64,000 nucleotides of DNA, from positions 70,773,628 through 70,837,627 of the forward strand of contig CM077164.1 in assembly GCA_039583875.1 (NCBI GenBank), written 5' to 3'. Of the stretch, positions 20,736 to 31,184 are shown in pieces. The translations under genes were made by a program, and so were the position numbers. Every line of letters begins with the position of its first letter. Within the stretch, counting starts at the first letter, position 1. Origin of the DNA: Platanthera guangdongensis (lineage: Eukaryota; Streptophyta; Magnoliopsida; Asparagales; Orchidaceae). The notes under the pieces are model-generated. The model made no database searches. It was not told where the DNA came from and saw nothing but the letters and a program-made list of their open reading frames with translations.

Positions 20736-21737
20736 TAATCCCCACACTTTTCTAAGTTCCGAATAGAACTTCGAAAAAGTTGGAGACCCACGAAAATCGT
20801 GATCCACCCCAACGAAAAGAGAAGGGGGCAAGGAGAGATAAAACCTGAAGCCTCTCCTTAGGAGTTTGGTGCTTCCTGTCTATTTTCCTGCGAGAGGAAA
20901 GTTAGGGTAGGCATGTATGGGTGGTACATCTTGTGTGTACCTGAGTTTGCCTTTGCAGAATGAGGAAGATGTGTCTTCCACTAAGTTCTGCAAAATGAAA
21001 GTGAGAGGAAAACACAGAAAGACAATAACTTGCAAGTACTTGAGAGAAGTCTTGCAAGTGTTTGCTAATCTCTACAAGGAGAAGAGTTAGAAGCAAAAAT
21101 ATAAATGAAAGAAGCTTGCAAGTACCTGGGAGAGGGCTTGCAGGTGTTTGCTAATCTCTGCAAGAAAAGAGTTAGAAGCAGACAAAACATGTAAATAGCT
21201 TGCAAGTACCTGTGAAGAAGGCTTGCAAGGGTCTGCTGATCTCTACAAGAAAAGAGTTAGGAGCAGACATATATATATGAAATGAGCTTGTAAGTACCTG
21301 GGAGAGGGCTTGCAAGTGTTTGCTAATCTCTGCAAGAAAAGAGTTAGAAGCAGACATGTAAATGAAAGAAGCTTGCAAGTACCTGTGGAGAGAAGGCTTG
21401 CAAGTGTTAACTTTTGATGAGATAAGGTCGATATGACCAAATGGCAAGGAAAATGCCTGATGAACTCTTTATCATGAAGTCCAGATCAATAAATCGAGCG
21501 TTAACTGTTGATATGGCTAGATGGACATGATCAGATTAACAGAGAAGTAACTTGACGAATTCTGCCAATCTTAACTAGATTGCAATAGCAGGGTTTGATG
21601 ATCAAAGGGAGTAAGATTCCTTGATCAATGTTTGATGCCATTAGCATTTGGTGAGAGTAGTGAATAGCTCTGTGAATTTTCATCTGATAGCGCTTAAGCA
21701 GGCAGTGAATAAAAGATGAGAGTAAGTAAAGATTAAC
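20736..21737 (-). other. T2 tail with purine tract and mini-exon modules
   Basis: No gene. Beside the LTR is the T1-like block CCCCACACTTTTCTAAGTTC (purine tract on the minus strand). From 20895 to 21383 the minus strand repeats the T1 module: TTCTAACTCTTTTCTTGCAG acceptor, exon of about 32 nt, CAG|GTACTTGCAAGC donor, with introns of about 53 nt (example intron 21330-21382, exon 21298-21329). At least five modules are recognisable. The rest (21384-21737) is homologous to T1 11890-12190 and shows nothing else. Confidence 0.65.
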
Positions 21738-21952
21738 AGGCCGGCCGGACTGCAAGCCGCCAGGCACTAGATTTGAGACCACCCGGCTTTGGTGATGACC
21801 AGACGAGTTGATCTGAGATGCGGCTAGCCGACCAGGCCGTCCTCTGGTGACCGTTCGAATCGGGAGACTTGGCGGCTAGAACAACCAGGCCGCCCGGTCT
21901 GGAAAGCTGCGCGAACAGGTCGCTGATTGCGGGCTTAACATAACCCCACACA
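21738..21952 (-). repeat. Truncated LTR of a second Tat-like element inside T2
   Basis: On the minus strand it begins TGTTAAGCCCGCAATCAGCG at 21952, a diverged version of the T1/T2 LTR start, and is preceded (21953-21985) by the same purine-tract block that precedes the other LTRs. After about 215 bp it joins T2 tail sequence near 21738 without an LTR end. This suggests a chimeric element formed by template switching or deletion. Confidence 0.6.
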
Positions 21953-22021
21953 TTTTTAAGTTTCCAAAAAACTTCGAAAATGTAGAACTAATCCGGAGAC
22001 CGCGACTGCCTTATCGGCGTT

Positions 22022-22028
22022 TATAAAA
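22022..22028 (+). promoter_or_regulatory. TATA box upstream of antisense gene 1
   Basis: TATAAAA about 100 bp before the first ATG of the antisense ORF at 22129. Confidence 0.5.
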
Positions 22029-22128
22029 TCCCTTGGCCCTTGACATTCTTCAAGATCTTTGTCAAGCCACGGGTCGCTACTCGCCACTTGCGGTCAGAAT
22101 CTTTCAAGCCGACGCGGTCTTTCACAAG

Positions 22129-24135
22129 ATGGATGTCATGTCATTGATGTTAGTCCGCGACAAGAAATCGACTGAAAAGAAGAAAAGCCGGAGCCAGAAA
22201 CCGGATGACTCTGACCGTCAGCCTGCGAAGAAGATTGGGAAGCCGGTTACTCCAGCGGCTTCTGGATCTGAAAAGAGGCCGACGCAGACCGTCAGCGAAT
22301 CATCACAGGTCGCGACCGATCCTGAAGCGGTTTCGAAGATTGCTCCACCACAAACCGGAACTGCCAAATCCTTCGATATGACTTTCTCTCCATCGGGCGA
22401 ACCACACTTAAAAATAGGTGAGACGGAGGAGAAAAGTGTTGCATCTGGCAAGCCGCGCGAATTGCAGGCCAAGGTCGACATAGTCGTTTTGGACGACAAC
22501 GAGCCGGAGAAGGCGCTGGAGACCGGACAGATTTTGGCTGAACAAAGCAAACAGACAGAAATGGTGTTCGGCTCCTTGAAATGGCAGAAGCAATGGAGCG
22601 AGGCCCTTGAGGAAAGGATGAAGAGGAAGATGAGGAAGGTGCAGGCCGGAAACCGGAATATTTCCGTGAAGACCGGTGTAGACAGTCTTCAACATAGGTC
22701 GCACGAGAAAGAGACACCCGAGAGTCCGTCCACACCGGATTTCAAGCCGAACGAGCCGGAGGATGTATCTGCGTCTAGCAAGACGCTTAGCGACCTCCTC
22801 AAGGGCATAGAGACCCTTCAGCAGCAGGATGCGCTACTGTCGACTCCAGCGGCCTCTGAGGAGGTTGACCGCCCCGAAGTCGAGGTCATTGGGGAGAAGC
22901 TTGGCGATCCGGCTTCCACGGTTTCTGAAGGAGCCGAGAAACTGAAGCTTCGAGAGAAGATGGAGGAGATGAAGAAGCTGATCGCCGAGAAGCCAGTGGC
23001 GACCACAATTCCTTTGCTGCAAAGTAAACACAGGGAAGTTAAGCGAATTGTTAACTTCTACAAGTCGTGGTCAAGGAAGAAGGGGGCGAACACAATATTA
23101 AATCCGCCGGCCAGCTTTTTCCTGACCACTGCTCAACTGAAAGGCCGAGCTAAAGAACCTGAGCGACTATGGAAAGAAAAGCTAAAGAGGATAGACCCCG
23201 AACGATTCAGGCGGCCAGTGTTTAGAAACCATACCGCGGCCTCTGAAGGAGATAAAAATCAAACCGACGGTCTTATCCTACCGATTCCCTTGCAAGAAGG
23301 TCGTAATTATCCGGATGAACCTGAGTGCGATTTATATTCTACAGGTGAACCGGAGACTGCGATGAAACCGGACGACTTGACATCACTTTTGTCTATGCCT
23401 CCGCCGCCTCCGCAAAGCGTCCGCGAGAAAGAGATGGCCGACTTCCAGAAGGAGGTCGACACATTACAAGCGGCTTTGAACGCGCACACCGAAGCTCTGC
23501 GGGTTAAGGACGAAGAAAAGCGGGTTGCCCAGGAGGCCGCTGAGAAAAGGATCCAAGAGTTGCAAACCATCCTGGAGCAAGAGACCACAAGGCTGCAGTC
23601 CGTGCTGGAGCAGGAGACCATAAAGTTGAAGTCCGCACTGGAGCAAGAGACTGCCAGGCTGCAGGCCGCGCTGGAGGCCACTGCGATTAATATTGCAGAG
23701 ATGCAGGCCGCCTTGGAGCAGGAGAGGGCAGAGAAGTATTTGCTGATGGCCAGATGGCTAGAAGGAGACAGAGAAGAGATTCCACATCTTGAGGACGGCG
23801 AAGACAAAGATCTGCCAGCCGAGACCGAAGAAGAACCGCGGCCTGCACTGCCGACTTCTGGAAAGTTACCGGTTACTGGCCACCCGACCTCTGGTGAGAC
23901 TTCAAATCCACCGGAGGTCGCGGCTCCCGGGAAGGCCGCAGTTTCAAGCGGTCTGGGGGTTCAGGCGATTCCAATGATCCCATTTGTGAGAGTAGAACGC
24001 GACACTGCGCGGGTTCATCGGTCTCTGCACTCGCTTCATAATCTGGTTAGCCAGGTGTACGTTGCGATTGTACAAACCGGTGAACAAGTCGCGCGAATAG
24101 GACGAGACAGACTGCACGACGATAAGCAAGGCTGA
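22129..24135 (+). CDS. T2 antisense ORF 1, about 668-aa coiled-coil protein
   Basis: A long uninterrupted plus-strand frame, antisense to T2. The frame is open from about 22033 but the first ATG is at 22129 (KMDVMSLML). I recognise no catalytic domain. A basic N-terminus (KKSTEKKKSRSQK) is followed by acidic and Pro-rich linkers and a conserved-looking block VNFYKSWSRKKGANTI / PERLWKEKLKRIDPERF at about residues 305-365. Around 440-590 there is an Ala/Glu-rich coiled coil with four near-perfect 11-residue repeats of the type LEQETxxLQSx. An 11-residue period suggests a right-handed or hendecad coiled coil. It sits between the 3' LTR and gag, where Grande-type elements carry antisense ORFs. 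The frame is clean despite T2 being nested, suggesting recent constraint. It might instead be a separate C-terminal partner of antisense gene 2. Confidence 0.6.
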   Translation: MDVMSLMLVRDKKSTEKKKSRSQKPDDSDRQPAKKIGKPVTPAASGSEKRPTQTVSESSQVATDPEAVSKIAPPQTGTAKSFDMTFSPSGEPHLKIGETEEKSVASGKPRELQAKVDIVVLDDNEPEKALETGQILAEQSKQTEMVFGSLKWQKQWSEALEERMKRKMRKVQAGNRNISVKTGVDSLQHRSHEKETPESPSTPDFKPNEPEDVSASSKTLSDLLKGIETLQQQDALLSTPAASEEVDRPEVEVIGEKLGDPASTVSEGAEKLKLREKMEEMKKLIAEKPVATTIPLLQSKHREVKRIVNFYKSWSRKKGANTILNPPASFFLTTAQLKGRAKEPERLWKEKLKRIDPERFRRPVFRNHTAASEGDKNQTDGLILPIPLQEGRNYPDEPECDLYSTGEPETAMKPDDLTSLLSMPPPPPQSVREKEMADFQKEVDTLQAALNAHTEALRVKDEEKRVAQEAAEKRIQELQTILEQETTRLQSVLEQETIKLKSALEQETARLQAALEATAINIAEMQAALEQERAEKYLLMARWLEGDREEIPHLEDGEDKDLPAETEEEPRPALPTSGKLPVTGHPTSGETSNPPEVAAPGKAAVSSGLGVQAIPMIPFVRVERDTARVHRSLHSLHNLVSQVYVAIVQTGEQVARIGRDRLHDDKQG

Positions 24136-24261
24136 GCGACTTGAGCGATCTAAGCCGCGCGAACAATTGAATATTATGTTGTAATATGTTTTCTGTAACG
24201 CCCCGAAAATTGTACTTGAGTCGGTCGCGTATAAAGGGATTTTTGATGCCAGTATAGGGGT

Positions 24262-24605
24262 ACACGGCCTAGGACACGGGCGTGTCCAAGGCCGTGTCTG
24301 GCTAGTGTTTTGGCCGTTTTCATCCCGAGAAGGACACAGCCAGGAACACGGCTGCATGACACAGGCGTGTCATTTGACACGGGCGTGTGACTACCCGTGT
24401 TAGTACCCGTGTTCAGTTGGATCGTGTCGGTTGGCGTGGCGGTTATGCGTGACACGCCCCCGGTCACGGGCGTGTCGAGAGACCCGACACGGGCGTGTCG
24501 AGTGACACACGGGCGTGTCTGAGCCCGTGTGAGTCTCTGTGTTCGACGATCGTGCCTGGATCGAGGCACACGGCCTGGGACACGGCTGTGTGCCAAGCCG
24601 TGTTC
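24262..24605. repeat. GACACGGGCGTGTC near-palindrome array
   Basis: About a dozen copies of ACACGGGCGTGT or its complement form in 340 bp. A TTTAAATAA TATA-like box follows at 24652, about 47 bp downstream. Same motif as 6557-7105. Confidence 0.85.
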
Positions 24606-24651
24606 GGCCCAGGTTTGGAGATTTTTGAGCGGATCTGAGCCGTTCATTTTC

Positions 24652-24660
24652 TTTAAATAA
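24652..24660 (+). promoter_or_regulatory. TATA-like box of G1-family solo LTR
   Basis: TTTAAATAA directly downstream of the palindrome array. Confidence 0.5.
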
Positions 24661-26528
24661 GATCCAACGGCCCCGATGGTTTCCTGCTCTGTTAAGGCCA
24701 GGAATAGGGGAGTTAATCCTTCATTTCTCTCCAAGGATTTCTCTTTCCAAGGTGTTAGAGAGAGGAGGAAGAAGAAGGAGGATTCCGGCCGCCAGCGGAG
24801 CATCGGAGCACCGTTTTGAGATCTGAGAGCGGATCCGTGGAGGAAAGTTCGTTACGAAGAGTTCTGTCCGTGTAGTTTTTCCCATGGAGCCAAAGCGGAC
24901 TACAAGGGTAACGATTCTCTACTTGAGCATGTGAAGCTCTTTCTTTCTGCATAGGGAATCCCGCTCCCGCGAGTGTGCGGTGAGTGCGTGGTGTTCCTTG
25001 GGGTTGATGTGAATAGTCCCCCTTGTGTTGCATATAGAGCCCGAAATCGAAGTACGGGCATAGGCATTGTGTGTGAAGCCTACCCGGACGTGTATTGTCT
25101 GGATCGGTGATGTTGCATTTGATATGTTATGTCGGAGAAGACTCCGTGCTTTGGGTTTTTTTTCGGGTTTCTACGCGGTAGATTGCAGCAGGGATCCTTG
25201 GAGGTTAGCTCCAAGGCGCACCCAGAAAACTGAGTGGAATCGTTGTTCTGCTAACTTGGCGGTCTGGGAACCGACCTTGAACATAACTAGGTTATGTGGT
25301 TGTTTGGAAAATTTTGGGATCCGAGAGAAGCTTGGCCCACGCGTAGGACTGAAATTGACTAGGCAGCGTGAGCAACGGGCAAGTGGAATTAGACCTAGGC
25401 TATGTGGTTCGGTGCGAGAGACCCGAAAAGGGGACTGGCCGTTGGCATAGTTGGGAGCCTTAGATGGTGGTCAGAAAGGCTAAATGCTCACGTGGTTGTC
25501 ATCTTTGGGATGGTGGTGAAGACGTTGAAATGTCAGGATTCACCGTTAATGTGCCCTGAGTGCACGGGGTGTTTGGTCGTGCGAGCCTACACCTGTGGCG
25601 TAGTATAATTGCGCTTTATTGTTTTATTGGGCTAATGATTTGCAGGGAAGGAGCACCGCCATCCCGAGTAAGGGGCAGGGTCGTTATAGTTTGGTCGGCT
25701 TTTGGCTGACCGTTGCTTTGTTTGCCACCATGCGGAGGAATGTGCTTGCAGGTGCTTCGGAGCCGAGTACCAAGTAGCGGGCTGGAGCCCATGTTGCTGT
25801 GCTGGCCCTAGAAGGCCAAACCGAATAGTTATTCTTTACTTTTGTCATGTGTGGCCGGCCTGCGAGCCGATGTATGGAAAACACTATTTATTAAGTGAAC
25901 TATTATAAGGCCATAAGGCCATGTACCCTTTCAGTGTATTTTGGGTTTCATTCCAGTTGTGTGGTTGTGGACATTCATGATTATTGGATTTAAGTTTTGG
26001 GTTCTTTCAACTTTAAAAGCTTCCGCTAGAATGCTCTGTGTAGGATGAGTAGTCTTAATTGGATAGTTTGGATATTTTTATGTAACCCTTCCGACTGTCT
26101 GTGGTATATGACGTCGGGTTCCAGCGGGACCTTCTGTTATATGACATGTGACGGATGAGGGTGTTACATTTTCTCTGCTGGATGTTGGACAATTTGGTTG
26201 TTGTAAACCGTTGTATGCTTATTAAGCTGCGAACTGCTTGCGACTTACATGGTTTATATTTATGATCACTATGCCTGTGTTTTGTTCTGAAAAATCGAAG
26301 TACAGGTAAGTAGCCGTGCGGTCTGGCGAGCAGATCGCCGGATTGAAAGTTTGATATCCACATGGTTTGCCATAAAATTATTCTAAGTACAGGGATATAG
26401 CCGTGCGGACTGACGAAATAAACTGCGGCTTAGTCGTTGTACTGATCTGTATTTCCTGCAGGTTTAGGCCGCGTGGCGTGATGGCTAGCCGCAATTTGAC
26501 GTTGAGCACTGTACTTTCACAGGTTTTC

Positions 26529-26537
26529 TATAAATAG
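26529..26537 (+). promoter_or_regulatory. TATA box of antisense gene 2
   Basis: TATAAATAG, 36 bp before the ATG at 26574. A short leader and a canonical box support real transcription on the plus strand, antisense to T2. Confidence 0.7.
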
Positions 26538-26573
26538 AGCCGACCCCGGAGATTTCATCACAAGACAGAAAGG

Positions 26574-28374
26574 ATGCGGGCTAAGTCCAAATCGTTGCGG
26601 TCTGAAAAGGCCTCTGCGGTCAGGACTGATGCGGCCTCCGCATTCCACTCCGCATACCATAAAGAATGATGGCTTACAAAAGTTGAGCTAGACGAATTTG
26701 TAGAGAAACACATGCAGGGAAGCCTGTTGGTCGCACGGCTTCCGCTGCAGGACGAGCGGATTAACACATCCAACGCAAATCAGATCCCCATCCCCATCGA
26801 CCACTTTGACTGCGGTTTCCGCTTTCCGGTCATGATGGAGGCCGTGGCGGTCTTCGACCATTATGGAGTTATGCCAGGACAACTGCCACCAAACTCGATA
26901 ACCGCCATATACAGCTTCATTTCATACTTAAGGTCGGAAAGAGTCCGATTTTCTATGAGGCTATTCCGGGAATGCTTCTCGGTGAGGTCTATCCCGGACT
27001 CCGGGACAAGGATCTTCCGGGGGCACTTGTACTTTGGTTGCAGGGGGCTGAAGATCATCAACCTGGCGAACAAGATCGCCAACTGGTCGGAGCGGTTTCT
27101 TATTTTCGAGGGAAACCTTGGGTTGCTGCTAGTCAACCCGCAAATCCGCGAAGAGGCCACCTTCGGCAGCGGCGGCTTGGACGGCGTGGAGAAGGAAATC
27201 TACACCTTGTTCAAGGGGGAGCGGCTTGATGTAAATCATTACATCCCGCTGCTGCCGTCCTTAGAAGGAATCGAAGCGGAAGATAGTAAGCTTCAAACTG
27301 ACCGAACTGAACTCTTAGCCGCGCAGCCTATGAACTGACTTTGACTTTATCTTTGCAGCTGCCGTGGCGGTCCCACAGAATAAGCCGCTGACGCCTGGCA
27401 GCTTGACTCTCACCCAAAGAGAGAAACGAGCCAGGCGGGCGAAGCCGCCGCGGGCTGTGGAGGAGGAGGAGTCGGCCTCCTCCGGCGAGTTTATGCTGCA
27501 GGGAACGGGCAGCGGCCTGAAGGACGTCCATGGCAACCCGGCTGTGCTGTGGAGTCCGGATGGAGAGTCCGTGACGGTCTCCACCGCCCTCCCTTACTGG
27601 GGGAGGGAAGAAGTAACCCGCCATGCGAACGTGGTTGGCGCTGCGCTGTACGGCAAGCACAACCTGAAGGCGCTGCGCCGAGTTCCCGCAGATGACCTGC
27701 CGCGGCTATCCGCGCAAGTCGGGGCAAGGAGCTTCGTGACAAGCCACTTCATGGGCCTTGCCTACAAGCAGTTAATGAAAGAAAAGAGCGGCCTAGAGAG
27801 GCGGTTAGAGGAAATAGAAGAAGAAAACAAGCGACTGAAAGAAAGGGAGGCGGTAAGTCGTCACCAGATACTCGTGCGCTTAGCATTATTAAACCGCACG
27901 GACTTACCTTTACTTCTTTTGCAGGCAATGTATGACACGGCCAACCACACCTTCCAAGACAACGTCTTCCCGCAAGTCGTCCAGGGGATTGATGGAGCGC
28001 TTAACCGCCTCCGAGACCTTGGCAGCTTGGCAGCCGGCTTCACCGACTTCACCTGTGCCGACATTTACCCCACCATGAAAAAGAAGGTGGCCACCGTCTA
28101 CAGGGCGATCAAGGGCAAAGGCAAGGTCGGCGAGGAAGACGACGAAGAGGAGGAAGACGACGAGGAAGAGGGTGGCCAGGGAAGCCGGAGCGGGGGCTCA
28201 TCGTCTGAGAGCGGCGGTCAAGAATCCGAGACCGCGCAGACAGAGTCGGCGAATTCTTGCGGTTCAGGCAGCTCGGCGGCTAGCAGCAACGGGTACTCTG
28301 AATCCTCCGTCGACATCGATGATGGGGGTGATTCAGGTTCACCTGCGGCTAAAAAGCTCAAGCCGGCCGATTAG
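26574..28374 (+). pseudogene. T2 antisense gene 2: PF04195-like (putative gypsy-type transposon) protein, 3 exons, one stop
   Basis: Exons 26574-27285, 27359-27852 and 27925-28374 give a 552-codon frame. Intron 1 (73 nt, GTAAGC...TTTGCAG) repairs the frame between two separate ORFs; intron 2 (72 nt, GTAAGT...TTTTGCAG) is a multiple of three without a stop. Residues about 35-150 match the plant PF04195 pattern: RLPLQDERI, CGFRFPVMMEAV, GVMPGQLPPNSI, MRLFRECFSV. A coiled coil at about 390-425 (ERRLEEIEEENKRLKE), an acidic run, a Ser/Gly tail and a possible nuclear signal AAKKLKP at the C-terminus follow. TGA at 26667 (codon 32, between HKE and WLTKVE) interrupts it, probably a CGA to TGA change. 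Such proteins occur in Tat-type elements; their function is unknown. Confidence 0.75.
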
Positions 28375-29290
28375 GAACTTTTAATTTGTTACTTGTATTT
28401 TGATCTTTTTGGGAAATCGACGGTATTTGTTGTAAACCACGCGATTAACGTTTTGTAACATTCAATGAAATAGAAATAGAAAAGGAAAACTTCACCTTTG
28501 ACGTGCAGCTTATTTCACTTCTCATTTTTCATACTTGTTCAAGTCCGCGCGGTCTCAGCATAACTTCCGATTTAATAGATAGTTAACATAAAAACCGGTC
28601 TGAGGCCATACTGCGATTTCAATGAAGTTACCCGCAAGAGAGATAGATATCGTTTCAGCTTATTTCGGAATACACATCGACAATAAGCTGAGCGGCTAAC
28701 AGTTTAAACCGCCATTTGCCTTAATGAAGTAATCAAGGTTATCTGCTGGGATATTGAAGTATAATATTGCGGCTAGGGAGAACTTGTACATAAACTACGA
28801 CCAATAAGCCGCACGGCTAAGAACCTTAGCCTCCGAAAAGCCTTAACAATGAAGTATAAGTTTGCGGCCAGGGCAAACTCTCATATAGATCGCACTTATG
28901 ATGAAAGAGACAAGGATAGAGAAATGGTCTGCGGCTTCTGATATGATAACATAAGCCGACAACCAAAAATACTTAATCATACTTAGTCGGCAACTAAGCC
29001 GACCGAATAATAGTGATCAAAACTGCATGAGAGCGGGTAGGTACATAGAAACCAAATAATTTAAGCCAGAAATAGGTCGGCCGACTTCACGAGTATATGA
29101 GGAGTAAGCCAGCAGATAGGCACATGGAAGCCGAACAATTTAGGCCAAAAATAGGTCGGCCGACTGCCCGATTATATAAAGAACAAACCGATATGTAGGT
29201 ATACAGAAGCCATACAATATAAACCGACATATAAAACCGCGCGGTCGGTAACTGAAGTGAAAATCTTTCTTTTGACCTGAGAAAGATGGG
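28375..29290 (+). other. Non-coding stretch in T2 after antisense gene 2
   Basis: AT-richer sequence with no credible ORF. A polyadenylation-like AATGAA at 28464 may end antisense gene 2. Short phrases such as GAAGTATAA and GCCGCACGGCTAA and the segment AAGCCGAACAATTTAGGCC recur loosely at 28740-29220, suggesting degenerate internal repeats. Confidence 0.5.
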
Positions 29291-29299
29291 TTACAGACT

Positions 29300-29895
29300 C
29301 AAGCGACCAAGCGGGCAGGTGCGCACGAAGCCCATTGCTTTCGACACAGGGTCGCAAAAACTGTAATCCACATCACCCAAGTAGGCTCGACAGACTGAAT
29401 AATCCAAGCTCTGCGGATTAGCTGAAGACCATATCAAAGTCTAGCTGAATTGAAAACCGAAAGATTGCGGACTTAGTGAACACCAGTTTAAGTCCACACC
29501 TTTGTATGCTAAAATAAATGATTCATAACCAATGTGACCAAGTGGGCAGGTGCATGAAGCATTGCTTTCCTCACAGGGTCACAGGAGTTATGCAATCAAC
29601 CCACTTCAGAATTGGATGACCAAGCGGGCAGGTGCGCGTGGCAGTGCTTTCCTCGCAAGGTCACAAAGGCTGTCTGCTCAAAAAGAGGGGAAGGATTCAC
29701 TGCCCTCTTGCCTGGAGTACAACCCAAGTTGATCTTTCTGGTAGGTGCGTGTGGCATTGCTTTCCTATAAGATCAACCCAGCTACGGGTCTCCTGCAGGC
29801 ACTGCTTGAGGGTTCCAAAGAGTGTTCGAGGGTCACGAACTAAGATAATCTGTGGGCAGGTGTGCGTGGCAGTGCTTTCCACACGCGATCATCAA
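29300..29895 (-). repeat. Five interspersed copies of a 45-bp motif in T2
   Basis: Copies at about 29305, 29540, 29618, 29732 and 29845 share the core GGGCAGGTGCG, then TGGCAGTGCTTTCC, and are bounded by GACC and GGTC so that each is flanked by short inverted ends. Function unknown. Confidence 0.65.
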
Positions 29896-30328
29896 AGTTG
29901 TAACGATATCCCCTAAAGTGGCATAGTAGAGCTTTTCTCCCTCCCTGTCCCTCCATAATGCATAGGTGGGGTCAGGTACTAGCCGGTATCTGAAATTCAG
30001 TGTCCTACCGCACTAGAACCTGTAGGCTCCCACTACACGGTGCCAATGACAACGGTTCTAAGGGAGGTTTACGCTGAACTCGACGATGTCTCTTGGAGTC
30101 AGTTATCCCTATTTCTCAAGGCGTTTGGGAAAAAAGGAACACTTGAAAAGATGTTAGTATGAGGTTTTGAGATATGAAATAAAAACATATTCGATATAGA
30201 AATTTCAGGAAATGAATCGGTAATAAAGACAAACTAGCGCGCTTGCGTTTACTTCCATGATTGAAGATGAGGCTCTTTTAGCTTATTTATTCCAAGCCGG
30301 AGAGGGTGTCCAGCATGCCTTTGTCTTT
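29896..30328 (-). other. Non-coding stretch between T2 gag and the repeat block
   Basis: No gene seen. Loosely similar to T1 sequence just downstream of its gag (shared GTGGGAGC-type phrases), so it is probably T2 post-gag spacer. Confidence 0.4.
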
Positions 30329-31179
30329 TCAGGCTTCGTAGGGGGATGTAAAGATCCTTTGGACGGCATCACCAAACTTTCCCTGCTTCATCATCCTCTC
30401 CACTAGTTGCTTAAGAGCTTTACAATCTTCTGTCAAATGACCCTTTCCTTTGTGATATTCACAATATTGATTAGAGTCCCTGGACTTCTGGCATAGAGTT
30501 TGAAATGATTCCTTGGAACTTGCTTTGCTTTTCATGACACGGTCAAAAGTGCCTCTTCCAGCACGAGAGTACTGATCAGCGAGGCTGATTAGCTCCTGAT
30601 ATGTTTTTTCTTTTCTGAGAGTGGCTTCGAACTTGAACGGTCCTTCCTTTAATCCCTTAATTAGAGCAATTTTGTATACTTCTGGATTGGCTTCGCCAAC
30701 TTCAAGAACCTCCTTCTGAAATCGTCTGATGAAATGAGCGAGTGTCTCCTTTTCACGCTGTTTTGCCTGGAATAAAACTGACACGTGCTTTTTCCTTTTC
30801 ACAGAAGCAGAAGCAGAAGTATCTTGCATTGTCCTCAAGTGATTAGGAGGATAAGCGACGAACTGAGGACCTGGTTTTTCAGCCCGCAGAGGGGCTGCCG
30901 ACTACACATGTGAGTAGGATGCTGGGCGGTTTTGCGCGTGGGCGCGCGGATAGGGCCACGGGTAGGCTTGTACTCCTTGCGGACAAGCAGGTGGATTAAC
31001 AGGCAGACTGTCCACTGCGGGCGCCGAGTTGACGGAGGAGACCGGTGTTGGTGCGGACTGCGAGTCTAGCCGCTTGACAATAGCTCCCAAGACGTCGTAC
31101 ACCGCGGCGAACAGCAAACCGACGACGTGAGAAATTTTGTCAGTTTCTTGCGCTAACCGCACGACTGCTTCCCAAAGGG
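30329..31179 (-). pseudogene. gag: T2 gag, main part (continues at 53105-53148)
   Basis: Minus-strand gag of a Tat-like element. The frame reads DPLWEAVVRLAQ, as in T1 gag (YPLWEAFEQS). A TAG at 30902-30904 interrupts it, after which it continues in the same frame (30838-30329) with FIRRFQKEVLEV, GPFKFEATLRKEKTYQEL and the knuckle CEYHKGKGHLTEDC (C-X2-H-X4-H-X4-C). Compared with T1 it lacks roughly 100 residues before FIRRF, including the DWFYGL block, so the capsid domain is probably incomplete. C3 inserted after the sixteenth codon or so, at GATCC. Confidence 0.8.
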
Positions 31180-31184
31180 GATCC
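31180..31184. repeat. C3 target-site duplication, left (GATCC)
   Basis: Repeated at 53100-53104. Removing C3 restores T2 gag in frame (GKDPLWEA). Confidence 0.93.

Larger units (their letters stand above)
24194..26168 (+). mobile_element. G1-family solo LTR (TSD TTTTC)
   Basis: TGTAACGCCCCG ... GAGGGTGTTACA, flanked by TTTTC at 24189-24193 and 26169-26173. Its last 540 bp match G1's right LTR at 57429-57970 in reverse complement (shared CCGGCCTGCG, GTGGACATTCATG and GACCTTCTGTTATATG blocks), and the middle matches 60956-61070. The 1975-bp length shows what an uninterrupted LTR of this family looks like. It sits just 3' of antisense ORF 1 (ends 24135). Confidence 0.92.

Noticed and set aside
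24194..25688. First guess that the solo LTR ends at GGGTCGTTATA (25688)
   Set aside because: Homology to G1's LTR continues to 26168, where GTTACA and a perfect TTTTC duplication occur.
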